A DNA stretch of 62,739 nt from assembly GCA_016215315.1 (NCBI GenBank), contig JACRKG010000007.1:1-62739 (forward strand), written 5' to 3'. The position numbers were made by a program, and so were the translations under genes. The notes beneath the pieces were generated by a model, which was not told the DNA's origin, searched no databases, and was given only the letters and a program-made list of their open reading frames with translations. Positions 17,788 to 26,827 of the stretch are shown piece by piece. How positions within the stretch are numbered: position 1 is the stretch's first letter; each line of letters begins with the position of its first letter. The stretch is from Candidatus Woesearchaeota archaeon. GTDB lineage: Archaea; Nanobdellota; Nanobdellia; Woesearchaeales; ARS49.

Positions 17788-19257
17788 TTATTGTTTCATG
17801 AATGGAAACAATAATACATCTCTTATGCTTGCTTGACCAGTGATTATCATTGCCATTCTGTCTATTCCTATGCCTACTCCACCAGTTGGAGGCATGCCGT
17901 ATTCTATTGCTTGAAGGAAATCTTCGTCTAATGGATGTGCTTCTGCGCTTCCTTTTTTTAATTCTTCAGCTTGTTGCTCAAATAATTGTCTTTGTTTTAC
18001 TGGATCGTTAAGTTCAGAATAACCGTTTGCTACTTCCATTCCTGCAATGAATGGTTCAAATCTTTCAACCATTGAAGGATCTGCTCTCGATATCTTGCAT
18101 AATGGAGTGCTTTCTTCCGGATGATGAGTTATAAACGTTGGTTGTATTAATTTGTCTTCCACTAATTCTTCAAATAATGCTTGAATCATTTTCCCTCTAG
18201 TTGGTTCGCCTTCAACTTTTTTTAGTTTAAGCTCATCTTTTAATGCGAACAATTCTTCATCGTTTAATTTTTTAACGTCAACATTTGCGTGAACTTTTAT
18301 TGCTTCAAGCATCGTCATTCTTTTCCAAGGTTTTTTTAGGTCTATTTTGTTTCCTTCAAATTCTATTTTCGTTGTTCCATTAATTTTTTTTGCTGCATTA
18401 ACATACAAATCTTCAGTTAAATTCATCATGTCTTCAAAATCAGCATATGCTTGATAAATTTCTATTTGTGTAAATTCAGGATTGTGAGTTCTATCAATAT
18501 CTTCATTTCTGAAATCTCTCGCGAATTCATAAACTCGTTCAAATCCTCCAACTAATAATCTTTTCAAGTATAATTCATTAGATATTCGCAGAAAAACATC
18601 CATGTTTAATGCATTGAGATGAGTTTTAAAAGGTCTCGCTGCTGCGCCCCCGTAAATAGGTTGTAAGCAAGGCGTATCCACTTCTAAGAAATTTTTTTTG
18701 TTTAAAAAATTTCTTATGGAGTCAAATATTATTGCTCTTTTCTTGAACGTTTCTCTTACGTCAGGATTCATTATTAAGTCAACATACCTTTGTCTGTATC
18801 TTGATTCAATATCTGTTAGTCCGTGCCATTTTTCTGGTAATGGATGTAGTGATTTGCATAATATTTCAAAATTTTTTATTTCAACAGTTACTTCTCCAGT
18901 TCTTGTTTTGAAGATTTTTCCTTCAACACCCAACCAATCACCCATGTCGAATAGTTTTAGTAATGCATATTTTTCTTTGCCTAGGATATCTTCTGCGAAA
19001 TAAAGTTGTAATTTTCCTGATTCATCACGCAAATGCATGAATGTTACTTTACCCATTCTTCTTAAAGAAATAATTCTTCCCGCAGTCTTTGTTTCATGAG
19101 CGGTATGTTCTTCAGGCTTTAGTTCTGCAAAAGCAGCGGTTATTTCAGTAAACTTCTCTTTAACATCATAACTATAAGGATAAGGATTAATATTTAATTT
19201 TCTTAAGTCATCCGACTTTCGCTTTCTTTCATTGATTAATTCTTGTTCTGTAGGCAT
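17788..19257 (-). CDS. lysS: lysyl-tRNA synthetase, class II
   Basis: A 489-aa class II LysRS that charges tRNA-Lys. An N-terminal OB-fold anticodon-binding domain (about 55-150, TAGRIISLRRMGKVTFMHL) is followed by the class II core: motif 1 near 175-205, motif 2 FARDFRNEDIDRTHNPEF, and motif 3 GVGIGIDRMAM. Length and order are those of the bacterial/eukaryotic enzyme. Many archaea instead use an unrelated class I LysRS, so this gene hints at acquisition from bacteria or lineage-specific retention. It leads a two-gene operon with the methyltransferase. Confidence 0.95.
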   Translation of the reverse strand: MPTEQELINERKRKSDDLRKLNINPYPYSYDVKEKFTEITAAFAELKPEEHTAHETKTAGRIISLRRMGKVTFMHLRDESGKLQLYFAEDILGKEKYALLKLFDMGDWLGVEGKIFKTRTGEVTVEIKNFEILCKSLHPLPEKWHGLTDIESRYRQRYVDLIMNPDVRETFKKRAIIFDSIRNFLNKKNFLEVDTPCLQPIYGGAAARPFKTHLNALNMDVFLRISNELYLKRLLVGGFERVYEFARDFRNEDIDRTHNPEFTQIEIYQAYADFEDMMNLTEDLYVNAAKKINGTTKIEFEGNKIDLKKPWKRMTMLEAIKVHANVDVKKLNDEELFALKDELKLKKVEGEPTRGKMIQALFEELVEDKLIQPTFITHHPEESTPLCKISRADPSMVERFEPFIAGMEVANGYSELNDPVKQRQLFEQQAEELKKGSAEAHPLDEDFLQAIEYGMPPTGGVGIGIDRMAMIITGQASIRDVLLFPFMKQ

Positions 19258-19325
19258 GCTATGCAGTATTATTATCTTATTTAAAAATATTGCTGTCGCA
19301 AACAGGGTTTTTTATTTGGTTATTC

Positions 19326-19416
19326 ACTCAACAGGGTGTCAAGACATTAAATATTACTGGTACCATAAACGTTACTGACTATCATATGGCTGTCCTGTTT
19401 CCTTGATACTTTGAGT
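19326..19416. other. imperfect inverted repeat between lysS and the dus-like gene
   Basis: Outer arms ACTCAA (19326-19331) and TTGAGT (19411-19416), then GTGTCAAG (19336-19343) with CTTGATAC (19402-19409), and an inner CCATA/TATGG hairpin. It may be a small RNA or a leader of the downstream gene. Only one copy was seen. Confidence 0.35.
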
Positions 19417-19454
19417 AGAACATAATATAAACATGCCAAATATACCTGGTGATT

Positions 19455-20330
19455 ATGGAAATTCACTTAGCTCCACTTGAGAATGTGTCTTGTTGGGCTT
19501 TCAGAAAACTCTGCAAAGGAGCTTCTGATTCATATACTGGAATGCTAAGTTTGACTAATTTAGTAAAAAGAAATAATGCCTGGGAAAAAGTAGATACTTT
19601 TCCAATTGAAGGGCAAAAACAGTGGATTCAGATTGCAACATCAAAAGAAACTGAGTGTTTTGCTTTTCTCAAAAAATTAGAAGAAGAAATCAAAAAATAT
19701 CCCGAAAAAGATAACATATATGGAATTCAGTTGAATGTCAGCTGTCCTTCTCCTTATTTGATAAAAATAGGACAAGGAGCTGCTTTGCTCAAACGCCCAA
19801 CAAAGGTGGGCAATCTTGTAAAAGAATTATTGAAACAAGAAAAGTATAAAGTTGGGGTCAAGCTAAGATTAGGTTTAAATGAAACAGAAGTGAAACAGAG
19901 AATAATACTAAATTTGTTTAAAGAACTAGAAAAAATAACAAAGGATAATTCAAATTTTACAAATGTAACAATTCATCTTAAGCATGCCAAAGAATCTTCT
20001 TCAACTGACTACAATTATTCTATACTTAATGAACTGGTGTCTTATAATTTGCCTTTAATTATTAACGGCGGAATAAAAACATTTGAAGACATAAAAAGAT
20101 TAATTGAAAGTATTGCACCAGAAAATAGAAAAAACATAAAAGGAGTAATGTTAGGCAGAGCAGCTATGAAAAATCCTGATTGCTTTTCAGAAATTAATAG
20201 AAACTTTGAAGGCACTCCATTTGTTCACAGAAATAAGGAAGAAATAAAAAAAGAGTTCAACGAGCTTTGTAAACAACATATGCCTCAAGAAATTTTTCTA
20301 AAAACAATTGAAGAAAAAACAGAAATTTGA
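19455..20330 (+). CDS. dihydrouridine-synthase-like flavoprotein
   Basis: A 291-aa TIM-barrel protein of the Dus type, enzymes that reduce uridine to dihydrouridine in tRNA with FMN. Supporting marks are the start LAPLENVSCWAFR, LNVSCPSP (position of the catalytic Cys), KVGVKLRLG, the central INGGIKTFED and the phosphate-binding VMLGRAAMKNP. The family's usual NxNxGCP reads as LNVSCPSP here, so the substrate may differ. The ATG at 19455 was chosen over a GTG two codons earlier, which lies inside the GGTGATT ribosome site. Confidence 0.8.
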   Translation: MEIHLAPLENVSCWAFRKLCKGASDSYTGMLSLTNLVKRNNAWEKVDTFPIEGQKQWIQIATSKETECFAFLKKLEEEIKKYPEKDNIYGIQLNVSCPSPYLIKIGQGAALLKRPTKVGNLVKELLKQEKYKVGVKLRLGLNETEVKQRIILNLFKELEKITKDNSNFTNVTIHLKHAKESSSTDYNYSILNELVSYNLPLIINGGIKTFEDIKRLIESIAPENRKNIKGVMLGRAAMKNPDCFSEINRNFEGTPFVHRNKEEIKKEFNELCKQHMPQEIFLKTIEEKTEI

Positions 20331-20348
20331 TTGTTTGTTGTGTTTTAA

Positions 20349-20792
20349 CTATTCTTCAACTTCGTCATCTTCAACTTCTTTGTCATCATCTTCAGATTCT
20401 TCGCCTTCATCTACTAATTCTAAATTCGCTAGAAGTTTTAAAATTTTGTCTAGTTTTGTATTAAGTTGATTGAATTGGTCTGATGATATTCCTGATTGAG
20501 AATCTGTATCTCTATTTCTTGAACCGGAACTATTTCTTGAACCTGAGCTGGAATCTCCACCTTTTCTGAAACAGTCACTACAAAAAACAGGTTTACTCGA
20601 GGTTGGTTTGAAAGGAACTTCACATTGCTTTCCACAGCTATCACAAGTAACTTCATGCATTTCTGGTCTTCTTCTTTCAAAACTTCCAGAATCTCTTTCT
20701 TGAAATTCTCTGAATTCTCCTCTTCCGCCCCCGCCGTATCCACCTGAGCGTCCACCGCGGGATCCTCCCCTACTATCCGATCTATAACCCAT
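20349..20792 (-). CDS. Gly/Arg-rich protein with CxxC zinc ribbon
   Basis: A 147-aa protein. The first 45 residues are an RGG-like Gly/Arg/Ser-rich tail, as in nucleic-acid-binding proteins. Residues 45-80 hold a zinc ribbon (CDSCGKQCEVPF then PVFCSDCF). The end is a helix and a very acidic tail (EGEESEDDDKEVEDDEVEE). Proteins with the VPFxP-KPVxCxxCF zinc ribbon are frequent in DPANN archaea and candidate bacterial phyla, from general knowledge. The ATG at 20792 is about 25 bases from TTTATAAATAA; an upstream GTG is not needed. A role in RNA or DNA binding is inference. Confidence 0.7.
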   Translation of the reverse strand: MGYRSDSRGGSRGGRSGGYGGGGRGEFREFQERDSGSFERRRPEMHEVTCDSCGKQCEVPFKPTSSKPVFCSDCFRKGGDSSSGSRNSSGSRNRDTDSQSGISSDQFNQLNTKLDKILKLLANLELVDEGEESEDDDKEVEDDEVEE

Positions 20793-20914
20793 ACACACTG
20801 GAACTTGAGTTTATTTATAAAGGTATGTTAAATTGCGGCAGTATATCCTTCACAAACCAACATATTTTCTCCACTACAACAAATATTAAAAAAAGCTCCG
20901 TTTTTACTAAGATT

Positions 20915-21667
20915 ATGACTTTGTATGAGTTTAAGAAAGCAATAAAGGAATCAAATTCTGCGTTAGATCAAGCTTTAGCTAACAAAGTTGATTTCGAGAC
21001 TGATCCTAAATCTTCTCACTTGATGGATTATAAAGGCATTCAAAGAGAATATTACAAAAAGAATGTTTATCAAAATATTGAAATGCTCGAAAAACAGAGC
21101 AGACAAATCCAAGAATTAGCTGGTTTGGATGAAGAAAATGCTAGATTACTAGAAAATATGAATTCTTGTATTAAAGAATTAAAAATTGCAACAAAACCAA
21201 GCAGTATTAGAAAATTACTTGATGATTTGGCACATTACAGCGAACAAATAAGAGAAGTAAGTAATGTCAGGTTAGTACTTAGAAGCGAGCGTATTCCTGA
21301 AGATGTAAGAAGTGAAATTGTTGCTGACGTTCAAGAATTAGGAAAATGCTTTAACAACAATTGCTTCAGGAGTGCAATCATTTTGTGTGGCCGAATCCTT
21401 GAAACAGCACTTCATAGAAAACATTATGAGGCCACACAAAATGATTTGTTAGAAAAAAGTCCAGGAATTGGTTTAGGCAACATAATTGCAAAACTTAGAG
21501 AGAAGGGTGTTGAAATGGATCCTGGAATGGATAACCAAATTCATTTAATCAATCAATTACGCATTTATAGTGTTCACAAAAAACAAACTGCTTTTGAGCC
21601 TTCGAAAACCCAAGCACATGCAATAATTTTATATACTTTAGATATTCTTGATAAACTATTCCAGTAA
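20915..21667 (+). CDS. helical protein with DUF4145/HEPN-like C-terminus
   Basis: A 250-aa, mostly helical protein. The C-terminal half (DVQELGKCFNNNCFRSAIILCGRILETALHRK and the later ALLxxL-type helices ending HAIILYTLDILDKLF) resembles DUF4145-type domains, some of which belong to the HEPN group of RNA-cleaving or accessory proteins. The catalytic RxxxxH of HEPN RNases is not clearly present (GRILETALHRKH is near it). The ATG at 20915 was taken because the ORF upstream of it is low-complexity. Function not assigned. Confidence 0.6.
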   Translation: MTLYEFKKAIKESNSALDQALANKVDFETDPKSSHLMDYKGIQREYYKKNVYQNIEMLEKQSRQIQELAGLDEENARLLENMNSCIKELKIATKPSSIRKLLDDLAHYSEQIREVSNVRLVLRSERIPEDVRSEIVADVQELGKCFNNNCFRSAIILCGRILETALHRKHYEATQNDLLEKSPGIGLGNIIAKLREKGVEMDPGMDNQIHLINQLRIYSVHKKQTAFEPSKTQAHAIILYTLDILDKLFQ

Positions 21668-21668
21668 T

Positions 21669-21713
21669 AGTTTGCGGTTTACAGTTTACGGTTCACAGGA
21701 CGTATTGTAAACT
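21669..21713. repeat. palindromic heptamer repeat, copy
   Basis: Rightward units AGTTTGC, GGTTTAC, AGTTTAC, GGTTCAC, the centre AGGACGT, then one complementary unit TGTAAAC. It lies in the short gap between two plus-strand genes. Confidence 0.7.
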
Positions 21714-21730
21714 AAAATGAGGTGATTATA

Positions 21731-22564
21731 GTGAATAATTGGTTAATTTTTGTAATTGTTCTTTTTTTGTTCGGGATATTGGTAAGTCTTCTTCACAAAA
21801 AGTTAAGAATTGAAAAGCTTAATTTAGTAATAAGACTTATTTCAGGCATTACTTGTTTATTGCTGATTTATTACGCTTTTTTTAATTTATATTTTTTAAT
21901 TCCTCTAATTATTTTAGCAGCTTGCCTGTTATTCAAGAAACATTTTAGTTCAGTGAGTTTTTTCAGCAATTTTGGAGGAGTAATTGCATTATTATATGTG
22001 GTGATTGAAGCGACAAAAGTTGATTACGTCTTATTTTTTGTAACGCTAGTATTGTTTTTTAACTCAATTCTTTCAGTTTTTTCTTTAGCAGTAGAATCAC
22101 AACAACAAGTTGAGAAAGCAAAACTGACAAAAAAGAAAGAATTTGAACTAAGACCGCCTCGTTATTATTATGCAATTATTTTATTGTTGCTATTAGTACC
22201 CATTGTAGGAGTAATTATGGCCCTACTTCAAGGATCGTACAGTTTAGCCATTCTTCTGGCGCTAATCTTTGTTATTTTCTCTCTAGCACCATTAGTCATA
22301 AATGTATTTAAAATTGAAGAAAAAAGACTAGTAATAACAAACTTATTTAAAAAAAGAGAATCATTTGATTTTGGAAATATCAAAAAAATAGTTTTAAGAA
22401 ATGCTCCGGGAATGTGGAGTATTCCAACAAATTTATTGGAATTACACTCAAAAGACAAAGTTAGAAAGTTTGACATAAGAACCCACTACGATAGTAAAGA
22501 TACTGCCGAATTTATTGCAGTGCTAAAAAAACAATTAGGGAAAAAAGTAGTTGAGGAGAAATGA
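21731..22564 (+). CDS. multi-pass membrane protein with PH-like C-terminal domain
   Basis: A 277-aa protein. About seven hydrophobic helices fill residues 1-195, and a soluble C-terminal domain (about 195-277: RLVITNLFKKRESFDFGNIKKIVL, LELHSKDKVRKFDIR) resembles bacterial PH domains. The GTG at 21731 was preferred because GAGGTGAT lies 4-7 bases before it; an in-frame GTG at 21722 is inside that ribosome site. The end overlaps the next lipoprotein's ATG by 4 bp, so the two are co-translated. Confidence 0.65.
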   Translation: MNNWLIFVIVLFLFGILVSLLHKKLRIEKLNLVIRLISGITCLLLIYYAFFNLYFLIPLIILAACLLFKKHFSSVSFFSNFGGVIALLYVVIEATKVDYVLFFVTLVLFFNSILSVFSLAVESQQQVEKAKLTKKKEFELRPPRYYYAIILLLLLVPIVGVIMALLQGSYSLAILLALIFVIFSLAPLVINVFKIEEKRLVITNLFKKRESFDFGNIKKIVLRNAPGMWSIPTNLLELHSKDKVRKFDIRTHYDSKDTAEFIAVLKKQLGKKVVEEK

Positions 22565-23517
22565 TTAAGATTTTTTCTTCGAAAAAATTAATTACTATAA
22601 CACTCTTGTTTTTGTTAATTTTGGCTTGTAGTAAAAATGTTGAAGAAAAAACTAAAGAAAAAGTTCAAGTGACAAAAGTTGAGCCTATTCAGGAGCCAAA
22701 ATTACCAGAAAAAGTTCAAGTTAAAGAAGAGAAAATTGAAAAAACAATTAAAAACCCACCAGCGGGGTATCCTCAAATAATTCTACCACAAAAGCAAGAA
22801 GATACTCAAAAAAACAAACTCAAGGTAGAAAAATTACTCTCAAATGATTGTGAATACATCAAAAGAGTTGTTAACGGTAAAGAAGAACTTTACACGCCAG
22901 TTGTTGTTGAAATGGATGATTTTGGCTACGTTAACAGTATGCAATGCCAACAACCAGTTGATAAGGGAAAATCTTCAAAATCTGTTGCACAAGCTGCAAA
23001 GGATAAATTAAACACTTATGAGAACTATTTAGGAACTTCACAAGTTGAGGTTGAATTTGAAGACTCCAGAGAAGCATACGACAATTTTGTTATTAGCACA
23101 AAAAACCAAAAATATAACAAAATTCCAGTACTACAATTAAAAAATAACAACGTTAACCAAGTAAAAATAATTTTATTCTTAAGTAGATCTGATGTCTTAA
23201 AAGATTTAAGAGGACATTATTATTCCGAAATTAACATACCCATTACACCACAAATAACAGTTGAACAAGCCAGTAATAACTTAATAGGTCAAAAAATACA
23301 ATTCGCTGATGAAAGTGGGGATCAAAAAACAAAAGAAATTAAAAAAAGCGAACTATCAAAAGAAGGAGAATTAGTAGTTCTAGCTAAAGAAACTCCACAA
23401 AAAATAGAATATAGATTGGCCTGGAAGATATCTGTTGGTGGTTTAGAATTATGGACTGCACTTGTTGATGCACAAACTGGAGAAACAATAATTATAACAC
23501 AGAATTTTGAGACATAA
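22561..23517 (+). CDS. lipoprotein with PepSY-like end
   Basis: A 318-aa lipoprotein: a hydrophobic signal with lipobox LILAC (Cys at about residue 22), then a Lys/Glu/Pro-rich linker, a middle domain with a Cys pair (NDCEYIK, MQCQQP), and a C-terminal stretch (LAWKISVGGLELWTALVDAQTGETI) typical of PepSY/propeptide-like domains. It is coupled to the membrane protein upstream. It probably sits on the outer face of the membrane. The exact role is unknown. Confidence 0.7.
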   Translation: MIKIFSSKKLITITLLFLLILACSKNVEEKTKEKVQVTKVEPIQEPKLPEKVQVKEEKIEKTIKNPPAGYPQIILPQKQEDTQKNKLKVEKLLSNDCEYIKRVVNGKEELYTPVVVEMDDFGYVNSMQCQQPVDKGKSSKSVAQAAKDKLNTYENYLGTSQVEVEFEDSREAYDNFVISTKNQKYNKIPVLQLKNNNVNQVKIILFLSRSDVLKDLRGHYYSEINIPITPQITVEQASNNLIGQKIQFADESGDQKTKEIKKSELSKEGELVVLAKETPQKIEYRLAWKISVGGLELWTALVDAQTGETIIITQNFET

Positions 23518-23521
23518 AGAT

Positions 23522-23851
23522 TTACCAAAATCTTATCGGTGGAATCTTAAAACAATACTTGACTTTTTCAAAAAAAGATTTATAGACTGGAACATAAAAA
23601 GAACATTCCTTCTCCGAACCATCAAAATAAACAATTGTTTGTTCTTCAGAAATCTCTCCTTTTTTAACCAGATTTTCTAGAGCACTGTGAATAATTGAAG
23701 GATTATAAAACTTAGAAAAGTCAACAGTTATTACTGTTTTCAGTCCTCTTTTTTTCCCGAAAAACTTTAAGTAATTATTAAGCTCTTTTTCAGCTCGAGC
23801 CAGATCATTACGCTTTTCACCAAAATACTTAAAGTGTTTTTCTAAATCCAT
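23522..23851 (-). CDS. small hypothetical protein
   Basis: A 109-aa soluble protein, basic and aromatic. The middle (PSIIHSALENLVKKGEISEEQTIVYFDGSEKECSFYVPVY) could be a winged-helix-like fold, but no family was recognised. It converges with the lipoprotein gene, with 4 bases between stops. Confidence 0.55.
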   Translation of the reverse strand: MDLEKHFKYFGEKRNDLARAEKELNNYLKFFGKKRGLKTVITVDFSKFYNPSIIHSALENLVKKGEISEEQTIVYFDGSEKECSFYVPVYKSFFEKVKYCFKIPPIRFW

Positions 23852-23880
23852 CCCGACGTAAGAAAAAAGGTTTATTTTTA

Positions 23881-23902
23881 AAGTTTTCCAAAAGGAAAAC
23901 TT
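23881..23902. terminator. hairpin after the alaS operon
   Basis: AAGTTTTCC (23881-23889), AAAA loop, GGAAAACTT (23894-23902). It overlaps the stop of the 44-aa gene on the minus strand. Confidence 0.5.
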
Positions 23903-24035
23903 AAGTCATAAAAAAAATAATTATCGTTAGTATAGTCATCAATCCCAATAGAATTGCAGTTCTTTTTTCAGCTAAAAGTATGCCTATGCTTTCTATAAAT
24001 ACGGATATTAACATAACGGCCTGGTTATCAATCAT
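23901..24035 (-). CDS. 44-aa membrane protein downstream of alaS
   Basis: A short reading frame of 44 codons: two hydrophobic segments (AVMLISVFIESIGILLA, then AILLGLMTILTIIIFFM) joined by EKRT, so likely a small hairpin-type membrane protein. It begins 2 bases after the alaS stop and ends at a hairpin, so it would be the last gene of the alaS transcript. There are no known relatives that I can name. Confidence 0.55.
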   Translation of the reverse strand: MIDNQAVMLISVFIESIGILLAEKRTAILLGLMTILTIIIFFMT

Positions 24036-24037
24036 TT

Positions 24038-26500
24038 TTACTTCCTAAACTCTTCAATCTCTTTCTTGAATTTTTGTATTGTTTTAATTAAGTGTTCAGG
24101 TTGTGTACTTAATAATTCAGAACTCTTGCTTATTATGTCTCCAGAATAAGTTTCTTTCTTTTTTAGTTCGTAACTTTCTAATTTTTGTCCTTTTTTATTT
24201 GCTTTTCTTGCATTCTTCCACAATTCAAACAAGTCTTCTAATCTTGAAGGAACTTCTTGAACTTTAACACCCAACTCTTTAGCCAAAGAATTTTCTAGAA
24301 CTGTTTTTTCTTCAGTTAACTTCTTTGCTGCATTGCCTGCTAAGAAAAAAATCCTTACTACTCCATCTTTTACTTTAGTTGTCTTTACTAATTTTATTAT
24401 TTCTGCTTCTTCAGTATTATTTAAGTGAGTTCCACCGCATGCTTCTGCTTCTATTCCTTTTATGTCTACAATTCTTAATTCTTTTCCAGGAGCTACTCCT
24501 CCTTGGTATATTCTTACTCCGTGAGTTTTTTCTGCTTTATTTCTAGGCATGAATTCTTTTATTACTTGAACTTTTTGTTTAACAATTTTATTGGCTTCTG
24601 TTTCTATTAATTTGAGTTCTTCTTCAGTTATTGCTTGATAATGTGTTACGTCTAAGTGTGCTTTGTCAACGTCCTTTTTTGCGCTTGCTTGATTAATATG
24701 TTGTCCTAAAACTCTTCTTGTTGCTGCGTTAACTATGTGTGTTGCTGTGTGATGTTGTGTGATTTGTTTTCTTCTTTCAAGATCAACCTTGCAAGTCACT
24801 TCTTGACCTTTTTTTAACTCGCCATCGACTTTGTGGATGATTAAGTTTCCTTGTTTGAAAACGTCAAGTACTTTTAAGTTGCCTATCATTCCAGTATCTT
24901 GCATTTGTCCTCCAGAAATAGGATAAAATACCGTTTGATCTAAAACAACAAAATTATCTTTTACTGCGAGAACTTTGCTTTTGCATTCTATTTTTTTCCA
25001 GTCATCAAAGTATAATGCTTTTGTTGCTGGCAAGTCAGGTAATTCTATTTTTTCTTCTCTTTCAGTTTGTGTTTCTTGTGGAGTGTTTTCGTGTTTTTTG
25101 GTTATTAATGCGTAAAAGTTTTCAGGAACTCGAATGTTTAAATCTCTCGGATCTACTCCGTGGGAATCGTAAAGTTCTATTAATTGCTCTGTGCTTAATT
25201 GTTTTCCTCCGAACTTTTCTATTAGTTTAGCTGTTTTTTCTTTGTTTTGTGCATACTTTATTTTTTCAACTTCAAGTATTTTTTTTGTCGTATCTAAATT
25301 TTCGCTTAATTCAGGAAATAATTCTTTTAATTCTTGAGCGTGCCATTCAAAAACATCGCAAATGTCTACATTCCATTTGTATTTTTCTATAAAACTCAAT
25401 GCTCTTCTCAGTATTACTCTTAAATTATACATTCCTCCAACGTTGCTAGGTAAAGCTCCATCTCTTAATGCAACTAGCAATGTTCTCGAGTGTTCTGCTA
25501 CCGAGTATAGTGCTGCGATTTTTTGTACTTTCTCTTTTAATTCAGTTACTTGCATTCCTAATTTTTTTGCAACACCCAAATACTCTTTTTCTAAATCAAC
25601 TCCTTCTTCAACTTTTAAGTATGAACTCAGTGGAACAAATTTTTTCATGAATGCTTCATCGTATTCCATTCCTGTTGTTTTTCTTAATTTTTTTAGCACT
25701 TCAGGAAATGTTGTTTCGTAAGAAGTTGTTGCTCCTTGAGTGAACCATCCTGCTCTTTCCATTCCTTGGCCCATGTCTAAAACTTTTATTTTGAGTTCTT
25801 TATTTGGTACTTCGTACTGCATGTATACTTGGTTGCTTATTTCTAGTCCCGCTGAGAAGAATTCTACGCAAGGTCCATAATTTCCTCCACCAGCCCATGC
25901 ATCTTCGTGAACTGTTATGTCGTCATTGCTTAAACCCATCCCTTTATTTAGCCAAGTTAAGTGGTCTTTCAAGTATTTGTTAATGTCATAGTTTTGCGGA
26001 GCAACAAAAGCGTGCTGGCCCATCATTATAAAACCGCAAAAATGACCAGTTACTCCAACGTTATCAATGTCTCCGAATCTTAAACAGAATTGTGGTATGA
26101 CTAATGGATTTGCGGGTGGTTCTACTTCTCCGCTTACAACAAATGGTTGGAATGCTGCAATGCTTGCTATTGTGAAATCAGTTGTTGGATTCCATCGAGC
26201 AACCACTGGATAACGTTTTACTTCTGTGTAGCCTAATTTTTTGTGTACTGCTGCAAATTCTTTCCAGACTTGAATATAACCTAATTTCTTTTTTGCAGGT
26301 GATTTGCCAATAAAAGATAATCCACCACTGCATGCTGGTTCTCCACAATGATTTTTGTCTTTAGTAGTCCAAAAGTATTGCCCGCACGAACACAACTTTC
26401 TTTTGAATCCTAATTCTTGCAATGTTTTAACTGGGTAAAACTTCTCAGGATTAGCTTGAGCTTTCTTCTTAAATTCCTTTTTTACATCATCATCGCTCAT
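24038..26500 (-). CDS. alaS: alanyl-tRNA synthetase, archaeal type
   Basis: An 820-aa AlaRS that charges tRNA-Ala. A zinc-ribbon-like N-terminus (C37, C39, C52, C57), typical of archaeal AlaRS, is followed by the class II core (RWNPTTDFTIASIAAFQPF, RFGDIDNVGVTGHF, EDAWAGGGNYGPCVEFF) and the editing domain with HHTATH near 578 and CGGTH near 688. The chain ends about 130 residues later, and I see no Gly-rich DHHA1 motif, so the usual C-Ala domain appears to be missing or reduced. A 44-aa membrane protein follows in the same operon. Confidence 0.95.
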   Translation of the reverse strand: MSDDDVKKEFKKKAQANPEKFYPVKTLQELGFKRKLCSCGQYFWTTKDKNHCGEPACSGGLSFIGKSPAKKKLGYIQVWKEFAAVHKKLGYTEVKRYPVVARWNPTTDFTIASIAAFQPFVVSGEVEPPANPLVIPQFCLRFGDIDNVGVTGHFCGFIMMGQHAFVAPQNYDINKYLKDHLTWLNKGMGLSNDDITVHEDAWAGGGNYGPCVEFFSAGLEISNQVYMQYEVPNKELKIKVLDMGQGMERAGWFTQGATTSYETTFPEVLKKLRKTTGMEYDEAFMKKFVPLSSYLKVEEGVDLEKEYLGVAKKLGMQVTELKEKVQKIAALYSVAEHSRTLLVALRDGALPSNVGGMYNLRVILRRALSFIEKYKWNVDICDVFEWHAQELKELFPELSENLDTTKKILEVEKIKYAQNKEKTAKLIEKFGGKQLSTEQLIELYDSHGVDPRDLNIRVPENFYALITKKHENTPQETQTEREEKIELPDLPATKALYFDDWKKIECKSKVLAVKDNFVVLDQTVFYPISGGQMQDTGMIGNLKVLDVFKQGNLIIHKVDGELKKGQEVTCKVDLERRKQITQHHTATHIVNAATRRVLGQHINQASAKKDVDKAHLDVTHYQAITEEELKLIETEANKIVKQKVQVIKEFMPRNKAEKTHGVRIYQGGVAPGKELRIVDIKGIEAEACGGTHLNNTEEAEIIKLVKTTKVKDGVVRIFFLAGNAAKKLTEEKTVLENSLAKELGVKVQEVPSRLEDLFELWKNARKANKKGQKLESYELKKKETYSGDIISKSSELLSTQPEHLIKTIQKFKKEIEEFRK

Positions 26501-26576
26501 AATTGCTTAAAAAGAAGTGTTGTTTTTTAAAGTTTGTTGTTAAAAAACTACGTAAAAGAGATGTAGAACTTGGAAG

Positions 26577-26625
26577 TTACCTAGGGACAAATTGTCCCGG
26601 TAGAAATGCCGGCTGAAACAGGTAA
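26577..26625 (+). other. compact three-way-junction RNA candidate
   Basis: Outer arms TTACCT (26577-26582) and AGGTAA (26620-26625) enclose a hairpin GGGACAA/TTGTCCC (26584-26598) and a hairpin GGTA-GAAA-TGCC (26599-26610) with a GNRA tetraloop on the plus strand. It lies in the 327-bp gap between alaS and the 86-aa gene. On the minus strand the loop would be TTTC, so the plus strand is favoured. Confidence 0.5.
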
Positions 26626-26690
26626 AAATTGAAGAAGATTCACAAGAGTTGATTTAGGTTTTTTATTCTTAAAAAATTCCCAGATAGACG

Positions 26691-26738
26691 CTCAGACTGG
26701 CTGGTAGATTGATATGAACTTTGGCCAGCCAGTCTTCG
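26691..26738 (-). ncRNA. two-hairpin repeated element, copy 2 (partial)
   Basis: The reverse strand carries the first hairpin of the 16992 element with the same loop (CCAAAGTTCATATCAATCT) and one arm change (CTACCAGCCAGTCT). The second hairpin is not recognisable, so this copy looks truncated. Confidence 0.5.
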
Positions 26739-26827
26739 AAATGATCATTCTGTGCTGTGAATAATCTTGATTTTCGTTCATTAATTTTATAAGCATTTAA
26801 TATTGTGATCGTCGAGGTGATTAAAAA

